Origin: Anaerolineae bacterium
Lineage (GTDB): Bacteria; Chloroflexota; Anaerolineae; B4-G1
Reading direction: 5' to 3'
NCBI GenBank assembly: GCA_027079895.1
Contig: JALWUZ010000269.1
Coordinates: 1-6,406 of the forward strand
DNA: 6,406 nucleotides
Shown here: positions 1 to 6,193 of the stretch, piece after piece
Position numbering within the stretch: position 1 is the first letter of the stretch
How the letters are laid out: every line of letters starts with the position of its first letter
Notes under the pieces: generated by a model
What the model was told of the DNA's origin: nothing
Database searches by the model: none
Seen by the model: only the letters and a program-made list of their open reading frames with translations
Translations under genes and position numbers: made by a program

Positions 1-888
1 TTGGGCATCTCACGTCCCCTGTTCGTGCTGTCGCCGGAGCAGGAGGCGCCCCCACCACCGCCGCCCCCGCCCGATTACGGCGGCGAGACGCGGGTACTGC
101 CCGGTGCGACGCCTCCGGCCACCGAGGCCGAGGTAGCCGCCGCGCCGGAGCCGCCGCCTCCGCCGGTCGAACGCCGCTGGGACTGGAACAAGGCCGTCCC
201 CTGGATTATCACAGTGGTGGTGGTGCTGGCCGCGCTGGCGGCGACTGCGTTCATCTTCGTCCGGCGGACGCGGGTCTCGCGGTGGCGTGCCACGCTGACG
301 GCGACGGCGGCAGCGGCGGCCTCGCCGACGAGGGAGGCCGCTCCCCCCACCAACACGCCGGTGCTGGTAGTCGTCACCGTCACCCGTGAACCGTCCGCCA
401 CGCCCACCCGACGCCCCACGGCGACCCCGACCCCACGTCCGACCAGCACGCCCGCCCCGCCTACGGAGACGCCGTCGCCTCAGGCCGTCGCGCCGATGTT
501 GCTCGCTCCGGTGGGCGGCGGAACCTACGGAAACCCCATCGCCTTCCAGTGGGTCGGCACGCTGGCGACGGGACAGGTGTACCAGGTGATGGCCTACCAT
601 CCAGAAAGCGGCTACACTGTGCGGAGCGGGCTGCTAACCGCTGCGACCTGGGAGACCATCCTCCCGACGGAGCGGTACGGGGAGTGGCGTTGGCAGGTGA
701 GCGTCATCCAGGACCGCGCACCTGTGGCGACCTCCGAGGAGTGGATGTTCTGGTTCCAGCCTATGGGCGGTGGAGGAGGGGGTGGGGGAGAGCATCCCAC
801 AGCGACTCCCGCAGTGCATCCCACAGTGCATCCCACCCAGGTACCGGTGCCGACGACGGTACCCGAAGATCTGCTGGCGAAGGAGTGA
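1..888 (+). CDS. Single-pass membrane protein with Pro-rich cytoplasmic tail, Thr/Pro stalk and small beta-sandwich-like ectodomain (5' end uncertain)
   Basis: Reads 295 codons from a TTG at base 1, but no upstream sequence is available to show a ribosome binding site, so this may be the 3' part of a longer gene. Visible layout: residues 1-60 are proline-rich (P runs at 17-24 and 51-55) and contain the threonine cluster ETRVLPGATPPAT at 29-41; residues 67-87 form one hydrophobic TM helix (VPWIITVVVVLAALAATAF) followed by RR, consistent with a membrane anchor; 109-163 is a Thr/Pro stalk; 164-254 is a compact domain with alternating beta strands and conserved-looking Trp (FQW, WRWQV, WMFWF), which I read as an Ig/FN3-like sandwich; 256-263 is a glycine run, then HPT repeats. 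No enzymatic motif is seen. Its stop lies 1 base before the FHA-ABC start, so the two are probably co-translated. It could be an accessory or substrate protein of the kinase/exporter pair, or the end of another receptor kinase. I do not recognise a named family. Confidence 0.82.
   Translation: MGISRPLFVLSPEQEAPPPPPPPPDYGGETRVLPGATPPATEAEVAAAPEPPPPPVERRWDWNKAVPWIITVVVVLAALAATAFIFVRRTRVSRWRATLTATAAAAASPTREAAPPTNTPVLVVVTVTREPSATPTRRPTATPTPRPTSTPAPPTETPSPQAVAPMLLAPVGGGTYGNPIAFQWVGTLATGQVYQVMAYHPESGYTVRSGLLTAATWETILPTERYGEWRWQVSVIQDRAPVATSEEWMFWFQPMGGGGGGGGEHPTATPAVHPTVHPTQVPVPTTVPEDLLAKE
765..790 (+). repeat. G-rich low-complexity tract coding a polyglycine run
   Basis: Two G5 tracts (778-782 and 784-788) follow shorter GGG and GG runs. 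In frame it encodes eight consecutive glycines (residues 256-263 of the first protein), joining its outer domain to a Thr/Pro/His tail. Such tracts are prone to slippage, and a +/-1 change would alter the last ~35 residues and the stop that sits beside the next start. Confidence 0.6.
790..836 (+). repeat. Short tandem repeat, 12-base unit AGTGCATCCCAC
   Basis: Two perfect copies lie back to back at 813-824 and 825-836, and a related GAGCATCCCAC lies at 790-800. They encode the VHPTVHPT part of the C-terminal tail (HPTATPAVHPTVHPTQ). The unit is a multiple of three, so copy changes keep frame. Probably a flexible, low-complexity tail rather than a regulatory site. Confidence 0.6.
880..885 (+). 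promoter_or_regulatory. Ribosome binding site of the FHA-ABC gene
   Basis: AAGGAG lies 4 bases before the ATG at 890 and inside the last codons of the preceding gene, whose TGA occupies 886-888. It decides the start: the only longer in-frame ATG (770) would overlap the upstream gene by 119 bases and add an Arg/Pro/Cys-rich sequence with no domain character, whereas the ATG at 890 begins directly at the zinc ribbon. Confidence 0.8.
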
Positions 889-889
889 T

Positions 890-3655
890 ATGCCCCGTTT
901 CTGCCGTTTCTGCGGAGCGGAACTCAAGAACCCCCAGGCCCGTTTCTGCCCGGTCTGTGGGCGGCAGTTGCTCTCTGCTGAGCCGTCGCAGCCGCCGCCT
1001 GAGGAGCGGCCTCAACCGCGCCTGGTGGTGCGCATCCCCGGCACCCCTCAGCGGGAGATCCCGCTGAACCGCGACGTGTTCACCATCGGACGCCGGCCGG
1101 ACAACGACATCGTTCTCCCGCCGAAGTACGTCTCCGGCCATCACGGGCGGTTGGAACGCCGTGGAGCCGATTGGTATTACACCGACCTGGACAGCACCAA
1201 CGGGACTTTCGTCAACGGCCGCCGGGTCAAAGAGGCCCATCTGCGGGATGGCGACATCCTGCGCATCGGCGACCCGCACGGCAATTCCGTCAGTCTCACC
1301 TTCCGGGCCAGCGGCAAGGTCGGCGAGCAACGGCCGGCCTCCGGCATCGTCCGCATCGGCGCGACCGCTTTGCAGATGAAATCCACCCTGATCATCGGGC
1401 GCGACCCGCAGGCGGACATCCATCTCTCGTCGCCGATCGTCTCCTGGCACCACGCCCGACTGGAACGCATCGCCCAGGGATACCGGCTGAGCGACCTCCA
1501 CAGCACCAACGGGACTTTCGTCAACGGGACGCGGCTGGTGCGGCCCCATATCCTCCAGCAGGGGGATGTGGTGCAGATCGGCCCCTTCAAACTGGTGTAC
1601 GAGGCGACCGGCTTCCAGCAGTACACCGCCGCCGGCGGCGTTCGGCTCGACGGGGTGAACCTGACCCGCGAGGTGGGCAGCGGGGAGCGTAAGAAGCGGA
1701 TTCTCAACGACATCAGCATCTCCGTCTACCCGCGCGAGTTCATCTCCCTGGTCGGCACCAGCGGGGCGGGCAAGTCCACGTTGATGATGGCCCTCAACGG
1801 TTTTGTCCGTGCCGAGGAGGGGCAGGTGCTGGTCAACGGCGACGACCTGTATCAGCATTTCGACCTCTACCGCACGATGGTAGGCTACGTCCCACAGGAC
1901 GACATCATCCACCGCGACCTGACCGTCGCCAACGCCCTGCGGTACGCCGCCCGACTGCGCCTCCCGCCCGACACCTCATCCGAGGAGATCGAGCAGCGGG
2001 TGGACGAGGTGCTCCGGCAGGTGGAGATGATCGGCCAGAAGGAGCAGGTGGTCAGCAGCCTGAGCGGAGGGCAGCGCAAGCGGGTCAGCATCGCCGCCGA
2101 ACTGTTGGCCGAGCCGAGCCTGTTTTTCCTGGATGAGCCTACCTCCGGGCTCGACCCCGGCCTGGAGAAGAAGATGATGTACACCCTGCGCCGGCTGGCC
2201 GACGGCGGGCGTACCATCGTCCTGGTGACTCACGCCACCGCCAACATCACCCAGTGCGACCACGTCTGTTTCCTGTCGCAGGGGCGGATGGTCTATTTCG
2301 GCCCGCCGGAGGAGGCGTTGGAGTATTTCGGCGTCACCACCGGCGATTTCGCCGACATCTACGCCCAGTTGGACGACCCGGACCCTCAGGTCGCCCGTCA
2401 GAAGGCGGCCGAGAGCGAGGCGCGGTTCAAGCGGTCGCCGCAGTACCGGCGGTACGTCGCCGACCGCCAACAGGACATCCCCCGCATCAAGCAGCAGGCG
2501 GCGACCGAGGCCGTAGCCAGCACCCGGAAGCGGCCTAAGGTGAGCGCACTGCGTCAGGCCGTCGTCCTCACCCGCCGCTATCTCGACCTGGTTTTCCGGG
2601 ACAAGTTGCTCCTGACGGTGTTGATGGCGATTATGCCGATCATCGCCATGCTGCTCCTGATCATTTCCAAACGGAACTGGCTGGTCGGCGACTCGCCGAC
2701 GGAGATCACCCGGCAGTTGAACCTCGACCTCGCCGGGCCCGGCAGCAGCGCGACTTACGCCATCGTCGGCAACAGCCAACTGCTGCTCTTTATGATGTCC
2801 CTGGCGGCGGTGCTCCTGGGTATCTTCGCCGCCGTCTACGAGATCATCAAGGAGCGGTCTGTTTATCGCCGGGAGCGGATGGTGTCGCTGCGCTTGGTGC
2901 CTTACCTGGGCTCCAAAGCGATCGTGCTGACCGCTTTCGCGCTGGTGCAGTGTCTGTTGTTCCTGGTGGTCATCGGCCTCAAGGTGGATTTGCCGGACGA
3001 GGGGGTCTTCCTGCCGGCCACCGTCGAGATGTACATTACCCTGGTGCTCAGCACGGCGGCGGCGATTATGCTGGGCCTGCTCATCTCCGCCGTAGTGCCC
3101 AACTCGAACACCGTCATCTACGTCGTGCTCCTCGTCCTGTTCTTCCAGATTATCTTCGCCGGGGTGATTTTCAACCTGCCGGGGATTGCCGGGAGCCTGT
3201 CCAACCTGACCCTCACCCGCTGGTCTATGGAGGCCCTGGGCACGTCGGCCAATATGGAGTATCTCAACGGGCTGACCCGGACGCGCTTCCTGCCGGAGGA
3301 GATCACCAAAGAGATCTCGATGAACGTGGAGCGGCCCGCCGATGATTGGGAGCCGGTCACGGTCATCACCGAGACGCGGGAGGTGCCGGTGCCCTGCCCG
3401 TCGGGGGTGGTGCTCACCGTCCCAATCACTGTGCCCCAGGTGACGGAGAACGAGATGGTGACGGTGACGGAGACTGTCACCAAGTCGGTCACGGTCAACC
3501 CGGAGCCGCTGGATGTCTTCAAACAGCAGGAGTTTCGCATAGACTACGACCGCTCCATCGCGCACCTCTTCAAGGATTGGCTGATTCTGATGGGGTTCGG
3601 CGCGGTGTTCGGCCTGGCTACCGCTCTGGTGCTCAAGAGCAAGGATGTGGGGTGA
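890..3655 (+). CDS. Zinc ribbon-FHA-FHA-ABC ATPase-ABCG-type membrane domain fusion (Rv1747-like exporter)
   Basis: A 921-residue ABC half-transporter with phosphothreonine-reading domains. Zinc ribbon: C5, C8, C20, C23. FHA1 about 44-140: GR 67-68, S82/H85, STNG 102-105. FHA2 about 152-238: GR 170-171, S185/H188, STNG 205-208; both keep the core pThr-binding residues. ATPase about 251-480: Walker A GTSGAGKST 289-297, Q-loop Q336, signature LSGGQ 391-395, Walker B LFFLDE 411-416, D-loop SGLD 419-422, switch H448. A charged helical linker (about 490-545) leads to the membrane domain with TM helices near 572-592, 629-650, 675-697, 712-737, 741-763 and 895-915. The ATPase-then-membrane order, with a long outer loop before the last helix, is that of the ABCG/ABC-2 family, which works as a dimer, usually exporting lipids or other substrates. 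Mycobacterial Rv1747 has the FHA-FHA-ABC-membrane order and is controlled by the neighbouring kinase PknF; a kinase gene follows here 6 bases later. The substrate cannot be told from sequence. Confidence 0.96.
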   Translation: MPRFCRFCGAELKNPQARFCPVCGRQLLSAEPSQPPPEERPQPRLVVRIPGTPQREIPLNRDVFTIGRRPDNDIVLPPKYVSGHHGRLERRGADWYYTDLDSTNGTFVNGRRVKEAHLRDGDILRIGDPHGNSVSLTFRASGKVGEQRPASGIVRIGATALQMKSTLIIGRDPQADIHLSSPIVSWHHARLERIAQGYRLSDLHSTNGTFVNGTRLVRPHILQQGDVVQIGPFKLVYEATGFQQYTAAGGVRLDGVNLTREVGSGERKKRILNDISISVYPREFISLVGTSGAGKSTLMMALNGFVRAEEGQVLVNGDDLYQHFDLYRTMVGYVPQDDIIHRDLTVANALRYAARLRLPPDTSSEEIEQRVDEVLRQVEMIGQKEQVVSSLSGGQRKRVSIAAELLAEPSLFFLDEPTSGLDPGLEKKMMYTLRRLADGGRTIVLVTHATANITQCDHVCFLSQGRMVYFGPPEEALEYFGVTTGDFADIYAQLDDPDPQVARQKAAESEARFKRSPQYRRYVADRQQDIPRIKQQAATEAVASTRKRPKVSALRQAVVLTRRYLDLVFRDKLLLTVLMAIMPIIAMLLLIISKRNWLVGDSPTEITRQLNLDLAGPGSSATYAIVGNSQLLLFMMSLAAVLLGIFAAVYEIIKERSVYRRERMVSLRLVPYLGSKAIVLTAFALVQCLLFLVVIGLKVDLPDEGVFLPATVEMYITLVLSTAAAIMLGLLISAVVPNSNTVIYVVLLVLFFQIIFAGVIFNLPGIAGSLSNLTLTRWSMEALGTSANMEYLNGLTRTRFLPEEITKEISMNVERPADDWEPVTVITETREVPVPCPSGVVLTVPITVPQVTENEMVTVTETVTKSVTVNPEPLDVFKQQEFRIDYDRSIAHLFKDWLILMGFGAVFGLATALVLKSKDVG
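1191..1218 (+). repeat. 28-base exact direct repeat, copy 1 (FHA1 STNGTFVNG codons)
   Basis: Identical base for base to 1500-1527, 309 bases (exactly 103 codons) downstream, including all synonymous positions. It encodes the phosphothreonine-binding loop STNGTFVNG of the first FHA domain. The similarity extends left to 1183 with two mismatches (34 of 36 bases). Confidence 0.9.
1500..1527 (+). repeat. 28-base exact direct repeat, copy 2 (FHA2 STNGTFVNG codons)
   Basis: Second copy of the repeat at 1191-1218, placed at the equivalent loop of the second FHA domain. The rest of the two FHA domains is clearly diverged, so the repeat is a local island of identity. Confidence 0.9.
3347..3505 (+). 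other. Val/Thr-rich segment in the large extracytoplasmic loop of the exporter
   Basis: Residues 820-872 of the FHA-ABC protein are dominated by Val, Thr, Glu and Pro, with alternating patterns such as VTVITETREVPV and VTVTETVTKSVTV. By ABCG topology the segment lies in the roughly 130-residue loop between the fifth and sixth TM helices, outside the membrane. The alternation suggests beta strands or a stiff extended stalk. The DNA carries repeated GTGACGG and GTCACGGTCA words as a result. Only one Cys (C836) is present, so no disulfide within the loop is indicated. Confidence 0.6.
3649..3655 (+). promoter_or_regulatory. Ribosome binding site of the receptor kinase gene, overlapping the upstream stop
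   Basis: GGGGTGA lies 6 bases before the ATG at 3662 and includes the TGA stop of the exporter gene. This arrangement implies translational coupling of exporter and kinase. The start is supported by the protein, as MTLSVGQVLQNRYRV places the kinase N-lobe at the usual distance from Met1. Confidence 0.6.
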
Positions 3656-3661
3656 ACGACG

Positions 3662-6148
3662 ATGACGCTTTCGGTGGGACAGGTACTCCAAAATCGCTAC
3701 CGCGTCACCTCTTTGCTGGGGCAAGGAGGGATGGGGGCCGTCTATCGGGCGTGGGACGCCCGGCTGGAGATCTCCGTCGCCCTGAAGGAGATGGTGCCTC
3801 AGCCGGGTCTGGACCCCCAGACGCTGGCCCAGTTGCGCCGCCAGTTCCAGCAGGAGGCGACGGTGCTCGCCCGCCTGCACCATCCCAACCTGGTGCGCGT
3901 CACCGACTTCTTCGAGGAGGGCGGGAACGCCTACCTGGTGATGGATTTCGTCGAGGGGGAGAGCCTGGAGGAGATCATCGCGCGGATGGGGGCGTTGGAC
4001 GAGAAGCAGGTGCTCATCTGGGCGCAGCAACTCCTGGACGCCCTGGCCTATTGCCACGCGCGGGGGGTCATCCATCGGGACATCAAGCCGCAGAACGTGA
4101 TCATCAACCCGGACGGGCAGGCGGTGTTGGTGGACTTCGGCCTGGTGAAGTTGTGGAATCCCAACGACCCCCGCACGCGGACGGCGATGCGCGGGATGGG
4201 GACGCCGGAGTACGCTCCGCCGGAACAGTACGATGTCCAGGGAGCGCACACCGACCCCCGTTCCGACATCTACAGCCTGGGGGCGACGCTCTACCACGCC
4301 CTGACCGGCCAGTCACCGCCGACGGCGACGATGCGGATTGCCAACCCCGCTCTGTTCTCCCCGCCGCGAACCGTCAACCCGGCCATCTCTCCGACGACCG
4401 AGGCCGCCATCCTGCGGGCGACGGAGTTGCCCGTCGAGCGGCGGTTCGCCAACGCGATGGAGATGGCCGCCGCGCTGCGCGGTGAGGAGGTGCCCTCACC
4501 GCCGCCCGTCGTCCCTCACGGCGTGACCAGGGTGATGGGCAGTCGGGCGACAGTGGCGACGCCGCCTCCCACCGCCGCGCCGCCGCGTCGTCGGCGTCGT
4601 TTCCCCGTCTGGGGCTGGATCGTCGGGGGGCTCGTCCTGCTGCTTCTGGGGGCGGTGCTGGCGATGCTGGCCCTGCCGGGGGTGTGGCGCAGCCTGAATC
4701 TGGCCCGCGCCACGGCCACGGCGTCGGCGGTGACGGAGGTGGTGGCGACGGACACGCCCACACCGTCCCCCTCGGCGACGGCGACGGACACCGCGACGCC
4801 CACCGCCACCGCGACACCGACCGCGACGCCGACGCCCAAGCCGACCAGCACTCCCAAAGGGCCGACGCCGACGGACACGCCGACCGCCACCACCGGCCCC
4901 ACGCCGACCCCCAAGACGACCGCGACGCCCGTCGCCGCCAAGCCGACCAACACGCCGCGTCCCACCTCCCCGCCGGCCTCCAACGCGCTGATTGATTTCG
5001 AGCAGTGGGGCACTTGGAAGCGCGGCGACCAGCCCTACGGCGAGTTGGTGCAGTCGAGCGAGCAGGTGCATACCGGCAACTACGCCGCTAAACTGAGTTA
5101 CAACTTCCCCAACGTGCAGGACGACTTCGTGGTGTTCATCCACCCGGTCGCACTGGCAGGGAAGCCGAACTACATCGGCGTGTGGGTGTACGGCGACGGC
5201 TCCGGTCACTTCCTCAACGCCTGGATTTGGGACTCCCAGGGGGAGATTTGGTCGGTCGGCCTGGGCAAGGTCGGGGGCACGGGCTGGCGGCAGATGAGCG
5301 GCCTGATAGACGCCTCCCGCCCCTGGCCCTCCGGTCACATCTCCGGCCCGGACAACGGGGTGATTGATTACCCGATCAAGTTCTACGCCCTGGTGCTGGA
5401 CCGGCCCGGCAGCGGCCCCCAGAGCGGGCAGATTTATCTCGATGACCTCTCCGCCTGGCAGGGGAGCGCACCGACGCCGACCGCCCCGGCGGCTCCCGGC
5501 CCAACCGCGACCTCTCAACCCGTTCAGCCGCCGTCGGGACAGGTGGGGCAGATCGTCTACACCATCAAGGCCGACGACGCTTACTACCTGGCGACCACCG
5601 ACCCGTCCTGGTCGCAGGGGCAGATCATCGGCCCGGCGGCTTACGAGTATTCCACCTGTAGCGGCGGCAGCACGGCGACCACGCTGGACGGGCGGACTTA
5701 CAATCTCTACTACGGCAGCCGGTGCGCCATCGGATACCCCAAGGATTGCCCCTCGCCCGACGGACAGTACAAGGTGCTCATCTGGTACGACGCCAACGGG
5801 TACTCGCTGAGCCTCTACCGGGCCGACGACACTCTCGACCATTTCGTCTACCAGGGGGACTTGAACGTTGACGAGCCGATTCTCTGGCCGCCGGACAGCA
5901 CTTACTTTTACTTCACCATCAATCACACGCTGCACCGGGCCCCGGTGGCGAACGCGGGGTACGAGCCGGTGCTGCCCACCGCTTACGAGCCTTACTTCTC
6001 ACCCGACGGCACGCAGATTTTGTACATGCAGCCGGTGGGGACTGTGGGGGCCTATGCCATCTGGGTCGCCAACGCCGACGGCTCCAACGCCCACCCGGTC
6101 ACCAACGCGCCGACTACCTACAAATTGTGCGCCAGATGGCGGTACTGA
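3662..6148 (+). CDS. Transmembrane Hanks-type Ser/Thr protein kinase with carbohydrate-binding-like and PD40/TolB-like ectodomains
   Basis: An 828-residue receptor kinase. Kinase domain about 12-272: glycine loop LGQGGMG 19-25, ATP lysine K42, alpha-C glutamate E65, catalytic HRDIKPQN 138-145, DFG 158-160, activation loop threonines T172 and T174, GTPEYAPPE 180-188, D202 and R260. All catalytic residues are present, so it should be active. Residues 275-313 are a basic, Thr/Pro-rich juxtamembrane tail; 316-338 is the single TM helix (GWIVGGLVLLLLGAVLAML); 355-440 is a Thr/Pro stalk. Outside, 442-599 resembles a jelly-roll carbohydrate-binding module (LIDFEQWGTW, VWVYGDGSGHFLNAW, GQIYLDDLSAW), then a second short linker, then 628-828 with PD40/TolB-like blades (YFSPDGTQILYM, IWVANADGSN). 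The ligand is not known; a cell-wall or extracellular glycan is an inference. Four Cys (666, 688, 696, 823) in the last domain could form disulfides. The exporter gene lies 6 bases upstream with two FHA domains, the expected readers of its phosphothreonines. Confidence 0.96.
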   Translation: MTLSVGQVLQNRYRVTSLLGQGGMGAVYRAWDARLEISVALKEMVPQPGLDPQTLAQLRRQFQQEATVLARLHHPNLVRVTDFFEEGGNAYLVMDFVEGESLEEIIARMGALDEKQVLIWAQQLLDALAYCHARGVIHRDIKPQNVIINPDGQAVLVDFGLVKLWNPNDPRTRTAMRGMGTPEYAPPEQYDVQGAHTDPRSDIYSLGATLYHALTGQSPPTATMRIANPALFSPPRTVNPAISPTTEAAILRATELPVERRFANAMEMAAALRGEEVPSPPPVVPHGVTRVMGSRATVATPPPTAAPPRRRRRFPVWGWIVGGLVLLLLGAVLAMLALPGVWRSLNLARATATASAVTEVVATDTPTPSPSATATDTATPTATATPTATPTPKPTSTPKGPTPTDTPTATTGPTPTPKTTATPVAAKPTNTPRPTSPPASNALIDFEQWGTWKRGDQPYGELVQSSEQVHTGNYAAKLSYNFPNVQDDFVVFIHPVALAGKPNYIGVWVYGDGSGHFLNAWIWDSQGEIWSVGLGKVGGTGWRQMSGLIDASRPWPSGHISGPDNGVIDYPIKFYALVLDRPGSGPQSGQIYLDDLSAWQGSAPTPTAPAAPGPTATSQPVQPPSGQVGQIVYTIKADDAYYLATTDPSWSQGQIIGPAAYEYSTCSGGSTATTLDGRTYNLYYGSRCAIGYPKDCPSPDGQYKVLIWYDANGYSLSLYRADDTLDHFVYQGDLNVDEPILWPPDSTYFYFTINHTLHRAPVANAGYEPVLPTAYEPYFSPDGTQILYMQPVGTVGAYAIWVANADGSNAHPVTNAPTTYKLCARWRY
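4724..4981 (+). repeat. Thr/Pro low-complexity stalk (TPTPT type) in the kinase ectodomain
   Basis: Residues 355-440 are almost entirely Thr, Pro and Ala with scattered Lys, Asp and Ser (for example TPTATATPTATPTPKPTSTP), built from short GCGACGCC/CCGACGCC-like words in the DNA. It lies immediately outside the TM helix and probably works as a spacer through the cell envelope, possibly O-glycosylated. A shorter stalk of the same kind lies at the matching place in the first protein (bases 325-489). Repeat length may vary between strains. Confidence 0.8.
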
Positions 6149-6193
6149 ACCGCGCGGTCGGCGGGGCGATGGATTACGAATAGGAGGAGCGTC
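6149..6193 (+). other. Short spacer between the two kinase genes
   Basis: These 45 bases are the longest non-coding stretch in the window. They hold no recognisable promoter, and there is no stem followed by a T run that would act as a terminator. The only clear signal is the Shine-Dalgarno sequence near its end, so read-through from the first kinase gene into the second is expected. Confidence 0.6.
6182..6187 (+). promoter_or_regulatory. Ribosome binding site of the second kinase gene
   Basis: A strong AGGAGG with 6 bases to the ATG at 6194, the best Shine-Dalgarno match in the window. It fixes the start of the partial kinase gene, and suggests that gene is translated independently of its upstream neighbour. 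Confidence 0.85.

Noticed and set aside
765..790. Possible G-quadruplex in the G-rich tract
   Set aside because: Only three tracts of three or more G are present; a four-tract pattern needs GG pairs, so stability would be weak. Polyglycine coding explains the composition.
770..889. Upstream ATG that would add 40 residues to the exporter
   Set aside because: It overlaps the first gene, lacks its own ribosome binding site and adds an Arg/Pro/Cys-rich sequence; AAGGAG plus ATG at 890 fits far better. Kept only as a possible slippage fusion in the findings.
761..1912. 383-codon open frame on the - strand opposite the zinc ribbon and FHA domains
   Set aside because: Antisense to conserved FHA and Walker A coding sequence; no motif and no ribosome binding site seen.
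3463..3481. Perfect 6-base stem GGTGAC/GTCACC with a 7-base loop
   Set aside because: Lies inside the exporter coding sequence, has no T run, and follows from repeated Val-Thr codons in both orientations; not a terminator.
1976..4297. 773-codon open frame on the - strand across the exporter and kinase genes
   Set aside because: It lies opposite two strongly supported genes with complete domain motifs. The translation is rich in His, Arg, Gly and Gln with no domain or membrane pattern, as expected from the complement of GC-rich coding DNA.
3346..4485. 379-codon + strand open frame overlapping the end of the exporter and the kinase domain
   Set aside because: Overlaps two real genes in another frame; composition is Gly/Arg/Ala/Asp-rich without a fold signature.
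4724..4981. Repeated short words that could suggest a CRISPR or other repeat array
   Set aside because: The words are 6-9 base codon-level repeats of Thr/Pro/Ala codons within an open kinase frame, without regular repeat-spacer spacing.
4496..5935. 479-codon open frame on the - strand opposite the kinase stalk and ectodomain
   Set aside because: Arg/Gly-rich low-complexity product from the complement of Thr/Pro codons; no start signal or recognisable domain.
6169..6183. Four-codon mini-ORF (ATG GAT TAC GAA TAG) ending at the second kinase's ribosome binding site
   Set aside because: Too short to distinguish from chance, with no stem-loop or attenuator structure around it.
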